64,000 bases of DNA. It comes from G963674685 sp964591275 (lineage in GTDB: Bacteria > Lernaellota > Lernaellaia > JACKCT01). Location of the stretch: NCBI GenBank assembly GCA_964591275.1, contig CAZQAE010000013.1:1-64000 (forward strand), in the 5' to 3' direction. A program made the position numbers and the translations under genes. Below the pieces are notes generated by a model. That model searched no databases and had not been told where the DNA came from. It saw only the letters and a program-made list of their open reading frames with translations. Of the stretch, positions 26,721-34,419 are shown in pieces (the stretch's first letter is position 1; each line of letters starts with the position of its first letter).

Positions 26721-28283
26721 TCAAAGTCCCATCTTGCCGGGATTCATTATATTGTCCGGATCTCCGGCATCCTTCACGGCCCTGAAGATGTTCATCAGAT
26801 CACCGTGTTGCTCCACCATATATTCCGCCTTCGACAAACCGATGCCGTGATGATGGCTGATAGTGCCGCCGACGCGTAAGGTCGCCTCCATCGCCAGACG
26901 CCATATTTTCCGGTGCGCTTTCTCGGCTTCAATAGAGTTCTTCGCCGACGACAGGAAAGTGAAATAAATCGAGCAACCATCGTCGTAGGAGTGAGAAAAG
27001 TGCGCCATAAGAAAAGCCCGGGGGCGAATGGCGTCCCGTATTTCCTCGAACAGGGGTATGAGCTTTTTCCACGTGGAGGCAACTTCAATCGTGTCCACGA
27101 AAGCGCCGTTATAAAAAACTTTGCTCATCTTATAACTGACATGATAGCGGTTTTTGAACCATTTGAGCGCTGGGTCCGGGCCGCAGTTTTTGCCGCCAAG
27201 TTTCTCGCACAGGCGCACCGCCGTTTCATACTCGTATTCCGCAATAGCCTCCTGGCCTTCAAACATCAAAATGAGCAGACAGCCGTCTTTGCTGAATTTT
27301 TCCAGAAGGTTGGCCACTTCAGACCATCGGGCCACGAAGCGCTGCGCCTTGTTGAAAAAGCCCGGCGCTATGGTGCGCAAACGAGTTTCGATCTGCGTGA
27401 CGGGCAGAAAATCCGCCAGGCCCACGCCGGCGCTTTCTTCCGCGCCCTTGCTGCCGACCAGCATGGTGTCCAATTCGTCATAAAGCCTCATGGAGGCGGG
27501 CCGCAATCCGTGCTGCATAATCAGGCGCATGGCCTGCGTGCCGGAAGGAGCGTCCGGAAAATTAAAACCGACAAAGCGCCGGGATTCGGGATTCGGGTGA
27601 ATGCGGCAGGTGACCTTGGTGATGACGCCGAGCGTTCCTTCGCTGCCGATGAGAACCTGCTTCCAGTCCGGGCCGGAATCGTATCCGGGCACGGGACTGA
27701 TTTGCGTGATATCGCCGCTCGGCGAAACGAATTCGAGTCCCATGACTATATCTTCGATCTTGCCATATTTGCTCGAAAGCTGCCCCGCGCTTCTGGCCGC
27801 CGCCCAGCCGCCCAGCGTGGAACAATAGATGCTGCTGGGGAAATGCCCAAGGGTATAGCCTCGGCGGTTCAGTTCCATCTCAAAGGTCTGGCCCATTATC
27901 CCCGATTCGGCGACGACGGTCATGTTTTCCGCCGAAACATCGAGGATGCCGTTCATTTTTTTCAGATCGAGAGATATCCCGCCGTGAATCGGCAGGACTC
28001 CGCCGCACACGCCCGAACCGGCGCCGAAGGGAATGACCGGCATGCGAATCGACTTCGCCAGCTTGACGACTTCGGCGACGTGCTCGGCGTTTTCAGGCCA
28101 GACGACGACATCCGCGAAGTACTCCACCACGCCTTCGGCATGGTGCATAAGGCTGACCGGAAACATATCCCGGCTGTTCAGGAGACGCTTAACCGGCGAC
28201 ACGGACACGTTGTTTTCACCGACGATGTCGATCAGTTTTTGAACTATCTCCGGTGCGGCCGGGGCTGGAATTTTTAAGGTCAT
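26721..28283 (-). CDS. FAD-binding oxidase, AGPS/GlcD-like
   Basis: The product has 520 residues. The PP-type FAD loop is PVIPFGAGSGVCGGVLP; then come TLGHFPSSIYCSTLGGW, SAGQLSSKYGKIEDIV and LIGSEGTLGVITKVTCRIHP. The end has the intact catalytic SHHHGIGLSKAEYMVEQ and NIMNPGKMGL. The HHHG motif and the TLGH...STLGGW block are most like alkyldihydroxyacetonephosphate synthase, the ether-lipid enzyme. However, the Fe-S partner downstream is more like a 2-hydroxyacid oxidase system. It is the first of three cotranscribed genes. The oxidised substrate (glycolate, lactate or an alkyl-DHAP-like compound) cannot be settled from the sequence. Confidence 0.88.
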   Translation of the reverse strand: MTLKIPAPAAPEIVQKLIDIVGENNVSVSPVKRLLNSRDMFPVSLMHHAEGVVEYFADVVVWPENAEHVAEVVKLAKSIRMPVIPFGAGSGVCGGVLPIHGGISLDLKKMNGILDVSAENMTVVAESGIMGQTFEMELNRRGYTLGHFPSSIYCSTLGGWAAARSAGQLSSKYGKIEDIVMGLEFVSPSGDITQISPVPGYDSGPDWKQVLIGSEGTLGVITKVTCRIHPNPESRRFVGFNFPDAPSGTQAMRLIMQHGLRPASMRLYDELDTMLVGSKGAEESAGVGLADFLPVTQIETRLRTIAPGFFNKAQRFVARWSEVANLLEKFSKDGCLLILMFEGQEAIAEYEYETAVRLCEKLGGKNCGPDPALKWFKNRYHVSYKMSKVFYNGAFVDTIEVASTWKKLIPLFEEIRDAIRPRAFLMAHFSHSYDDGCSIYFTFLSSAKNSIEAEKAHRKIWRLAMEATLRVGGTISHHHGIGLSKAEYMVEQHGDLMNIFRAVKDAGDPDNIMNPGKMGL

Positions 28284-28480
28284 CGACCCCTCGAAGGTTT
28301 GCTAAAAACGCAAAGCCCCAAAAGTGTAGGAGTCTATGCCGCATCGTGTCAAGTTTCATTCACGTAACTCGCCCGGACCGCCAAAACAAAATAAATGGCG
28401 GTGAATGGCGGAGTTACACTTGGATTGGTTTCTGCTATGCTGAAAATTGAAGGAAATGGGATTATTAAAGGTTCTCGTGT

Positions 28481-28624
28481 ATGGAAACAGCAGCCAAAAA
28501 AAACATCAGGCTAAATAAACTTGATTTTCCTGTTGACGATGAATCTATCTGGAAATCACGCTTGGATGGAAGCCTGTTAAAATCTGGCCTATTATTTTTT
28601 GACATGGGAGATTTTGATGCTTGA
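28481..28624 (+). CDS. 47-residue small protein, first gene of AT-rich HNH island
   Basis: The ATG at 28481 is preceded by AAAGG at 9 nt. The ORF encodes a charged small protein (METAAKKNIRLNKLD...) ending LLFFDMGDFDA. Its last 8 bases overlap the start of the next ORF (ATGCTTGA), a pattern of coupled translation. I do not recognise it. The support is ribosome-site spacing, coupling to a second ORF and the shared AT-rich composition, so confidence is moderate. Confidence 0.5.
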   Translation: METAAKKNIRLNKLDFPVDDESIWKSRLDGSLLKSGLLFFDMGDFDA

Positions 28625-28856
28625 AACGAAAAAAGTCATTGTCGAGTGTGGAATAGAAGAGAAATTTGAAACGACGATGAAGCTTGATAATGGTAGATAC
28701 GTAGCAGATCTGCGAATTAATGGCGTCCTCTACCATTTTGAGCAAATGCCCAAAGAAGAATTTGTTTCGCTTTATAAAGTTGATCAAGATCCAGACTACG
28801 AACCAAAATCTGACGAAGATGGAATGTGCTTTATTATTGCTCCTTTTCCAAAGTGA
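28617..28856 (+). CDS. 79-residue acidic hypothetical protein
   Basis: The start is the ATG at 28617 with GGGAG 6 nt upstream; a TTG at 28599 is in frame but less likely. The product has strand-like stretches (KKVIVECGIEEKF, RYVADLRINGVLYHF) and an acidic tail with DQDPDYEPKSDEDG; no membrane segment. It overlaps the 47-residue ORF by 8 bp and ends 5 bp before the HNH gene start, so the three form one operon. The family is not recognised. A partner or inhibitor of the nuclease is possible, but nothing in the sequence proves it. Confidence 0.62.
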   Translation: MLETKKVIVECGIEEKFETTMKLDNGRYVADLRINGVLYHFEQMPKEEFVSLYKVDQDPDYEPKSDEDGMCFIIAPFPK

Positions 28857-28861
28857 ACTCG

Positions 28862-29659
28862 ATGGCCGATCCCAAAAGCAGATATGGAAAACTTTGGTCC
28901 CGACGAGAATTGATTTTGGCTTTATTTCTCTATTGCCAAATTCCTTTCAACCACACGAATTCTCGCAATAATGAAGTCAAACGTTTAGCTACTGATATTG
29001 GACGAACTCCAGGTTCTGTCGCTAGAAAACTTGGAAATTTTGGTTCCTTCGACCCATTATTAGCTGCAAAAGGCATTAAGGGCTTGATACACGCCGGAAA
29101 AGGAGACCGCGAAGTTTGGGATGAGTATAATGGGCATTGGGATAAACTCGTTAAAGATACTAACTCGCTTGTGCTGGAAGCAGATCGATTTTCAAATGAG
29201 ACCAATCAGGTCAATGCTTTCGACCTAGAGTCGAACATTGTTAGACCACAAGGTCCGACCAGTGAATATCGTAATATTTTAACAAGACGATACCAGTCCT
29301 TTTTTCGGCGTGCCGTTTTGTCGAGCTATAATTTTTCTTGCTGCATATGTGGCCTTGATCTACCCGAATTGCTTATTGCTAGCCACATACTTCCATGGTC
29401 AGAAAACGATGAAGCTCGAACCGACCCAAGAAATGGTTTATGCCTTTGCGCGATACATGATAAGGCATTCGACTCTGGCCTCATTTCCGTTGATACTGAA
29501 CATAAAATACAATTTTCTAATATCATTAAAAAGTCACAAAATAAATACGTTGGCGTTTTTTTGCTTGAATTTGAGGGTAAATCGATCCAACTTCCCCATC
29601 GATTTTCTCCCGATCCGAAATATCTTTCCTGGCATTTATCAAATAGATTTTTAAGCTAA
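28862..29659 (+). CDS. HNH endonuclease of the restriction-like type
   Basis: The product has 265 residues. The N-terminal ~90 residues (WSRRELILALFLYCQIPF, DIGRTPGSVARKLGNF, VWDEYNGHWDKL) match the helical domain that precedes HNH nucleases annotated as putative restriction endonucleases. The C-terminal HNH domain has CCICGLDLPELLIASHILPW, DPRNGLCLCAIHDKAFD and GLISVD. Two Cys pairs would hold zinc, and SHI/N/H form the metal-dependent active site. There is no methyltransferase nearby. The base composition (about 40% GC by eye) is far below the flanks, pointing to recent acquisition. The start at MADPKSRYG is preferred because it lies 5 bp after the previous gene. Confidence 0.85.
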   Translation: MADPKSRYGKLWSRRELILALFLYCQIPFNHTNSRNNEVKRLATDIGRTPGSVARKLGNFGSFDPLLAAKGIKGLIHAGKGDREVWDEYNGHWDKLVKDTNSLVLEADRFSNETNQVNAFDLESNIVRPQGPTSEYRNILTRRYQSFFRRAVLSSYNFSCCICGLDLPELLIASHILPWSENDEARTDPRNGLCLCAIHDKAFDSGLISVDTEHKIQFSNIIKKSQNKYVGVFLLEFEGKSIQLPHRFSPDPKYLSWHLSNRFLS

Positions 29660-29673
29660 TCCACTGCTCGCAA

Positions 29674-29702
29674 TTGACAAAAGGCGATGGATTTCATAAA
29701 TA
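29674..29702 (+). promoter_or_regulatory. promoter of the histidine operon
   Basis: TTGACA at 29674-29679, a 17-nt spacer and TAAATA at 29697-29702. Transcription would begin near 29708-29711, at or next to the leader-peptide ATG at 29709, which would make the leader ORF nearly leaderless. Confidence 0.6.
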
Positions 29703-29708
29703 TTTCTC

Positions 29709-29771
29709 ATGATTCGACGGAACCATCATCATAGTCATTACCACGCGCCCCATGAAGAAAGGGCCGGTTGA
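29709..29771 (+). CDS. hisL: histidine operon leader peptide
   Basis: This is a 20-codon ORF (ATG 29709, TGA 29769-29771) whose centre reads HHHSHYHAPH: six His codons within ten, at codons 6-15. This is the hallmark of the his attenuator leader peptide, in which ribosome stalling on His codons reports histidyl-tRNA shortage. It lies 83 bp before hisG and just before alternative hairpins at 29762-29811 and 29799-29829. No ordinary Shine-Dalgarno precedes the ATG, and the only in-frame upstream stop is TAA at 29697. A chance run of this His density in exactly this place is very unlikely. Confidence 0.85.
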   Translation: MIRRNHHHSHYHAPHEERAG

Positions 29772-29811
29772 TGGTTTAGTCTTTCGACAATTGACACCAA
29801 AAACGCCGGCC
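29762..29811 (+). promoter_or_regulatory. antiterminator hairpin of the his attenuator
   Basis: GGCCGG (29762-29767) pairs with CCGGCC (29806-29811), TGGT (29772-29775) with ACCA (29796-29799) and GTC (29779-29781) with GAC (29793-29795), giving one extended stem. The right arm overlaps the left arm of the terminator (29799-29808), so only one can form. A ribosome at the leader stop codon (29769) would cover the left arm and favour termination. Confidence 0.7.
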
Positions 29812-29829
29812 ACGGGGTCGGCGTTTTTT
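29799..29829 (+). terminator. intrinsic terminator of the his attenuator
   Basis: A perfect 10-bp stem AAAAACGCCG / CGGCGTTTTT with a 10-nt loop ends in six T (29824-29829). It lies between the leader peptide and hisG (ATG 29855). It would also stop read-through from the HNH operon upstream. Confidence 0.88.
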
Positions 29830-29854
29830 ATTGTTTGAAACGGAGTTGAGATAA

Positions 29855-30730
29855 ATGGCTGAAAAAACTGATGAAACCACGCTTCGCCTGGCCCTGCCCA
29901 AAGGCCGCATGGGGGAAGGCGTCTTCAAGTTGCTGACGGACGCGGGAATTCGGATCAAAATGGGCGAACGCGACTATCGGCCCCGCATTTCCCTGCCCGG
30001 ATTCGAAACGAAAATCCTCAAACCGCAAAACATTGTCGAAATGCTCCATCTCGGATCCCGGGATGTCGGTTTTGCCGGAGCGGATTGGGTGGAGGAACTC
30101 AAAGCCGATGTTGTGGAACTGCTGGATACGGAGCTGGATCCGGTGCGCGTCGTGGCTGCTGCGTCCCCTGATATTCTCATCAAAGGCGATCTGCCCAGGC
30201 GACATCTTGTGGTGGCTTCGGAATATGAAAATCTCACAAATGCCTGGATCCGAAACCGGAAAATGAAAGCGGCCTTCGTGCGGTCCTACGGCGCCACGGA
30301 GGTTTTCCCGCCGGAGGACGCGGACTGCATCATCGACAACACCGCCACCGGCGCCACGCTGCGTGCGGGGGGATTGGAGATCGTCGATGTGCTGATGCAA
30401 TCCTCCACGCGCTTTTACGCCAATCCGAAATCTCTCAGGAATAGGGGCAAGAAAAAATCCATTGAGCGATTCGTTCTTTTGATAGAGTCGGTCCTCAATG
30501 CGAGAAAGCGCGTCATGGTTGAAGTGAACGTGACGGCAAAAAATCTCAACAAGCTCATCAACCTGCTGCCATGCATGCGAAAGCCGACGGTCGCGCCCCT
30601 TTTCGGGGAGGATGCTTACGCGGTGAAGGCCGCAGTGCCCAAGGACCAGTTGCCCTTACTCATTCCGAAAATCAAAGCCTGCGGCGGAACCGACATCGTT
30701 GTCACCGCGCCGGATCAGCTTGTTTCCTAA
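29855..30730 (+). CDS. hisG: ATP phosphoribosyltransferase, long form
   Basis: The product has 291 residues, the long HisG type with a C-terminal ACT-like domain (~residues 215-290: VEVNVTAKNLNKLINLLPCM, CGGTDIVVTAPDQL) that normally mediates histidine feedback inhibition. It joins ATP and PRPP in the first step of histidine synthesis. Signatures are RLALPKGRMGEGVF, DVGFAGADWVEEL and the PRPP loop CIIDNTATGATLRAGGLEIVD. The long form does not need HisZ, and none is seen. The start follows GGAG. It is the first structural gene after the attenuator. Confidence 0.96.
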   Translation: MAEKTDETTLRLALPKGRMGEGVFKLLTDAGIRIKMGERDYRPRISLPGFETKILKPQNIVEMLHLGSRDVGFAGADWVEELKADVVELLDTELDPVRVVAAASPDILIKGDLPRRHLVVASEYENLTNAWIRNRKMKAAFVRSYGATEVFPPEDADCIIDNTATGATLRAGGLEIVDVLMQSSTRFYANPKSLRNRGKKKSIERFVLLIESVLNARKRVMVEVNVTAKNLNKLINLLPCMRKPTVAPLFGEDAYAVKAAVPKDQLPLLIPKIKACGGTDIVVTAPDQLVS

Positions 30731-30747
30731 AAGGCGAGGGAGACGCT

Positions 30748-32478
30748 ATGACGCGCAATATTTTACCAGGGCCTGTTCCGGCCGCTTTCCTGGACAAGCT
30801 GACAGAGTATTCCATATCGAAAGCGCCGGCGCCCACGAACCTGAAACTCAACGCCAATGAAGGACCCCCGCCGCCCATATCGCTTTTTGAGATACTCAGC
30901 GAGCCAAGCGCGGACAACATGAACCTCTACGTCAAGCCGGAATCCCTGGAAGCTCAGATAGCCGAGCGCATGGGAATCGAAAGCGGGCAAGTGCTGGTCA
31001 CCGCCGGCGGCGATGACGCGATCAAGCGATGCTGTACGGTGTATCTGCGCACGGGCCGTGAGATGATCCTTCCGCAACCCTCCTTTGAGATGTTCACAAT
31101 GTTCGCGCAACAAGCTGAAGGGCGGATCGTGGATGTTTCCTGGGAGGCAGAAGATTTTCCGATCCGCGAAATCATTGCCGCCATTAATGAGAACACCGGC
31201 ATCATCACTGTGACTTCGCCGAACAACCCTACGGGGTGCGTCGCGAGCGCCGAGGATCTGCGCCGGATCAGCGAAGCGGCTCCAAAGGCCCTGCTTATGG
31301 CAGATATGGCCTACACACATTTCGCCGATGAGGATTTGACCGAAACTGTCCTGAAACTTCCCAACGCCATCGGGATATACACATTTTCCAAGGCCTGGCG
31401 CCTGGCGGGATTGCGCGTTGGATTCGCCGTGGGACCGGAAAAGCTGATTGAGCCTCTTCGACGCGCGGGACTGCCTTACCCGCTTTCGAGCGTTTCATTG
31501 GCCTTGGCGCAAAAGTGGTTTGTCAGCGGCCAGGCCTCCGTGGCAAAATACGTTTCCCGAGTGCGCGATGAACGCGAAACTCTGCGGCGGCTCCTTGGCG
31601 AAATCGGCGCGAGACCGACGAACTCCCAGGCGAATTTCGCCTTCGCCCGCTTCAACGATCCTCAGTGGATTCGCGACGCGCTGGGCGGCATGGGGATCGC
31701 GACTCGTTTTATTCCGCCGCAAAAAAAGTTTAAGGGCGCCGTGCGAATCACCTGCCCGGGCAATGAAGCCGATTTTGCACGCCTGACGCATTCGCTCAAT
31801 GTCGTTTGCCGTCCGCAGGCTTTGATTTTCGATATGGACGGCGTTTTGGCCAACGATTCAAAATCCTTCCGACAGGCGATCATCGACACGGCCAGGAGTT
31901 ACGGCGTATCGCTGACGGCAAAAGATATCGCAGAGGCGGAAGCAGGCGGTGAGGCCAACAATTCCTGGGCGCTCACGCAAATCCTGCTGCGCCGTCATGG
32001 AACGCAGGCGGACATCAAGGAAGTGACCGAGCGTTTTGAACGGCTGTATCAGGGCGAAAACGGTCGGCCCGGCTTATGGGAAACCGAAACATTATTGCCA
32101 AGATGTGGCTGGCTTCAAAAATTATCGGAACGATACCCGCTGGCCATCGTCACCGGACGTCCGAGAAAAGACGCTGTGCGATTCTGTGTAAAAGAAGGCA
32201 TCAGCGAATTTTTTAAATTCATGGTCTGCGCGGAAGATGCGGCCCTGAAGCCGGACCCCGCCCCGCTGACACTGGCGCTAAAAAACCTCAAGGTACGGTG
32301 GGCCTGGATGATGGGAGATACGCCGGACGACATTGTCGCCGCTCGGCGGGCGGGCGTTTTGCCCATAGGCATCATCGCGCCCGGATACGACGTTGAGACC
32401 ACGAAAACTGTTTTACACGCCGCCGGAGCGGCTCGCGTGTTTGAAAACCTTCAACAACTGGAGGGTGTGCTGCCATGA
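30748..32478 (+). CDS. hisC: histidinol-phosphate aminotransferase fused to a HAD phosphatase
   Basis: The product has 577 residues. Residues 1-~355 are a PLP aminotransferase of the HisC type: LKLNANEGPPPP, VTSPNNPTGCV and FSKAWRLAGLRVGFAVG with the PLP Lys at ~215. From ~360 to 577 is a complete HAD phosphatase: motif I FDMDGVLAND, motif II IVTGRPRKD, motif III ALKPDP and motif IV MMGDTPDDIVAARRAG. The order suits the pathway: transamination gives histidinol-phosphate and the HAD domain could remove the phosphate. No HisB-N, HisN or PHP-type phosphatase is in the operon, so this fused domain is the best candidate. HAD domains fused to or beside his enzymes are known. The ATG at 30748 has GAGGGAG upstream; the stop overlaps hisB by 4 bp. 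Confidence 0.92.
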   Translation: MTRNILPGPVPAAFLDKLTEYSISKAPAPTNLKLNANEGPPPPISLFEILSEPSADNMNLYVKPESLEAQIAERMGIESGQVLVTAGGDDAIKRCCTVYLRTGREMILPQPSFEMFTMFAQQAEGRIVDVSWEAEDFPIREIIAAINENTGIITVTSPNNPTGCVASAEDLRRISEAAPKALLMADMAYTHFADEDLTETVLKLPNAIGIYTFSKAWRLAGLRVGFAVGPEKLIEPLRRAGLPYPLSSVSLALAQKWFVSGQASVAKYVSRVRDERETLRRLLGEIGARPTNSQANFAFARFNDPQWIRDALGGMGIATRFIPPQKKFKGAVRITCPGNEADFARLTHSLNVVCRPQALIFDMDGVLANDSKSFRQAIIDTARSYGVSLTAKDIAEAEAGGEANNSWALTQILLRRHGTQADIKEVTERFERLYQGENGRPGLWETETLLPRCGWLQKLSERYPLAIVTGRPRKDAVRFCVKEGISEFFKFMVCAEDAALKPDPAPLTLALKNLKVRWAWMMGDTPDDIVAARRAGVLPIGIIAPGYDVETTKTVLHAAGAARVFENLQQLEGVLP

Positions 32479-33065
32479 AGCTTCGACAAGCCAAGACCAC
32501 CAGAAAAACAAATGAAACCGACATCTCATGCGATCTGACTCTTGACGGCGCGGGCCTGGGAAAAATCGAAACCGGCGTCGGATTTTTCGACCATATGCTG
32601 CATGCATTAGCCCGGCACAGCGGAATGGACATGGAACTTTTCTGCAATGGCGACCTTGAAGTGGACGACCATCACAGCGTGGAAGACTGCGCCATCGTTT
32701 TGGGAACAGCCCTGGACGAGGCGCTGGGCGACCGAAAAGGCATCGCACGCTTCGGATGGGCCTTTGCGCCGATGGACGAAGCGCTGGCGCGCGCTACGGT
32801 GGACATTTCCGGCAGACCTTTCACGGTGATCCATCTCGGTCTGACGCGAGAAAAGATCGGCGACCTGGCTTGTGAAAATATCGCACATGCCTTGCGTTCA
32901 TTCGCCGTGGCAGCGCGAATCACGCTGCACGTTGAGGTTCTGTACGGAGACAACGACCACCACCGCGCGGAAGCCGCGTTCAAGGCGGTCGCGTTGGCCC
33001 TTCGACAAGCGATAGCGCTCGATGGTTCGACCGACGCACGCAGCACCAAAGGAACTCTGGCATGA
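32475..33065 (+). CDS. hisB: imidazoleglycerol-phosphate dehydratase
   Basis: The product has 196 residues, the monofunctional HisB with no N-terminal phosphatase. It dehydrates imidazole-glycerol phosphate to imidazole-acetol phosphate using two Mn ions. Signatures are ETGVGFFDHMLHALARHSGM, DDHHSVEDCAIVLG, the second metal motif NDHHRAEAAFKA, and the end ARSTKGTLA. It overlaps the hisC fusion by 4 bp (ATGA) and hisH by 4 bp, indicating translational coupling along the operon. Confidence 0.97.
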   Translation: MKLRQAKTTRKTNETDISCDLTLDGAGLGKIETGVGFFDHMLHALARHSGMDMELFCNGDLEVDDHHSVEDCAIVLGTALDEALGDRKGIARFGWAFAPMDEALARATVDISGRPFTVIHLGLTREKIGDLACENIAHALRSFAVAARITLHVEVLYGDNDHHRAEAAFKAVALALRQAIALDGSTDARSTKGTLA

Positions 33066-33670
33066 AAGATGTGCTGGTCCTGAAAACAGGCATCGCAAAC
33101 CTGGCGTCAATTGTCGCCGGACTGCGGCGCGCGGGCGCGCGGGCGTATTTCAGCGATGATCCCGATGAAATCCATGCAGCGGCGCATGTTGTGCTTCCCG
33201 GCGTCGGAGCATTTAAGGCGGGAATGGATGTTCTGGCCCAAAGCCGGCTCATCGAACCCTTGAAAAAGCGCTTCGCTGAAAATAAGGCCACTCTTGCGGT
33301 ATGCCTGGGTTTGCAACTTCTGTGCTCAGAAAGCGAAGAAGACCCGGGCATCGCCGGTCTCGGCCTGATCGATCAAAAAGTCCGGCGCTTTCCCGATACG
33401 CTTCGCGTGCCGCAACTCGGCTGGAACATGGTGAAACCGGTTGCTGAAAGTGAAATGCTCTCACCGGGCTACGCCTATTTCGCCAACTCCTTTCGCCTGA
33501 TCGAAAAGCCGTCGGGCTGGATGGCGGCTTTCGCCGATTACGGCGGGAGTTTCGTTGCCGCGATGGAGCGAGGTTCCTGGTTGGCGTGTCAGTTTCACCC
33601 GGAGCTGTCAGGCCCGTGGGGAGCGAAGCTTATCGGGCGATGGCTCCAAAAGGAGAATGCCTCTTGCTGA
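33062..33670 (+). CDS. hisH: imidazole glycerol phosphate synthase, glutaminase subunit
   Basis: The product has 202 residues, a class I glutamine amidotransferase that releases ammonia for HisF. Catalytic Cys81 is in LAVCLGLQLL, and the His-Glu pair is in CQFHPELSG near residue 180. PGVGAFKAGM and PQLGWNMV are typical HisH motifs. The usual GICLGMQ is VCLGLQ here. It ends CLLTGA-like at 33668-33670, overlapping the first codons of hisF. Confidence 0.95.
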   Translation: MKDVLVLKTGIANLASIVAGLRRAGARAYFSDDPDEIHAAAHVVLPGVGAFKAGMDVLAQSRLIEPLKKRFAENKATLAVCLGLQLLCSESEEDPGIAGLGLIDQKVRRFPDTLRVPQLGWNMVKPVAESEMLSPGYAYFANSFRLIEKPSGWMAAFADYGGSFVAAMERGSWLACQFHPELSGPWGAKLIGRWLQKENASC

Positions 33671-34419
33671 CAAAAAGAATTATCCCCTGCCTCGATGTGA
33701 AGGACGGTCGCGTTGTCAAAGGCGTAAAGTTTCAAGGATTGCGCGACGCGGGATCACCGGTGGAACTGGCAAAGGCCTACGAGGAACAAGGCGCGGATGA
33801 ACTGGTGCTCCTGGATGTATCCGCAACGCCCGAAGGACGAAATACGGCTCTGAAGACCGTTGAGATGGTACGGAGCGTGCTGTCCATTCCGCTGACAGTC
33901 GGCGGCGGCATCCGCACCGCGCAAGACGCGCAAAATCTTCTGGAAGCCGGAGCGGACAAAGTGGGAATCAATACCGCCGCCGTGAAAGACCCGGAACTGA
34001 TCGGCGTGATCGCTCGGCGTTTCGGACGCCAATGCACGGTCCTGGCCGTGGACGCCAAGCGAGTCGGCGCGAAAAAGTGGCAGGTCGTTGTGCTCTCCGG
34101 AAAAAACGATACGGGACTCGACGTAATCGATTGGATTAAAAGCGCTTGTGAGCGGGGCGCCGGTGAAATCCTTTTGACATGCTGGGATCGGGACGGCACG
34201 CGCGAAGGATATGATCTGGAGCTTATCCAGGCGGCTGCGGCCGCGGTGAATGTGCCGATCATCGCTTCGGGCGGCGTTGACAATCCCCAACATCTGCTGG
34301 AAGGCGTTAAAGTCGGCGCCGACGCCGTTTTGGCGGCGTCAATTTTTCATTACGGCGAATATTCCGTGGGCGAAGTCAAACGCTTTTTGAAAAGCGAAGG
34401 CGTGGAGGTGCGATTGTGA
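33664..34419 (+). CDS. hisF: imidazole glycerol phosphate synthase, cyclase subunit (TTG start)
   Basis: The product has 251 residues, a TIM barrel that closes the imidazole ring with ammonia from HisH. Catalytic Asp11 is in IIPCLDVKDGRVVKG and the second Asp in VLAVDAKRV. I chose the TTG at 33664: it has AGGAG 8 nt upstream, and it gives MLTKRIIPCLDVKDG with Asp at position 11 as in characterised HisF proteins. An ATG at 33640 is in frame but adds residues encoded within hisH. It overlaps hisH by 7 bp and hisA/I/E by 4 bp. Confidence 0.94.
   Translation: MLTKRIIPCLDVKDGRVVKGVKFQGLRDAGSPVELAKAYEEQGADELVLLDVSATPEGRNTALKTVEMVRSVLSIPLTVGGGIRTAQDAQNLLEAGADKVGINTAAVKDPELIGVIARRFGRQCTVLAVDAKRVGAKKWQVVVLSGKNDTGLDVIDWIKSACERGAGEILLTCWDRDGTREGYDLELIQAAAAAVNVPIIASGGVDNPQHLLEGVKVGADAVLAASIFHYGEYSVGEVKRFLKSEGVEVRL

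Noticed and set aside
29685..29733. Alternative leader ORF from the ATG at 29688
   Set aside because: It is in another frame, ends at TAG without a run of His codons, and lies upstream of the predicted transcription start.
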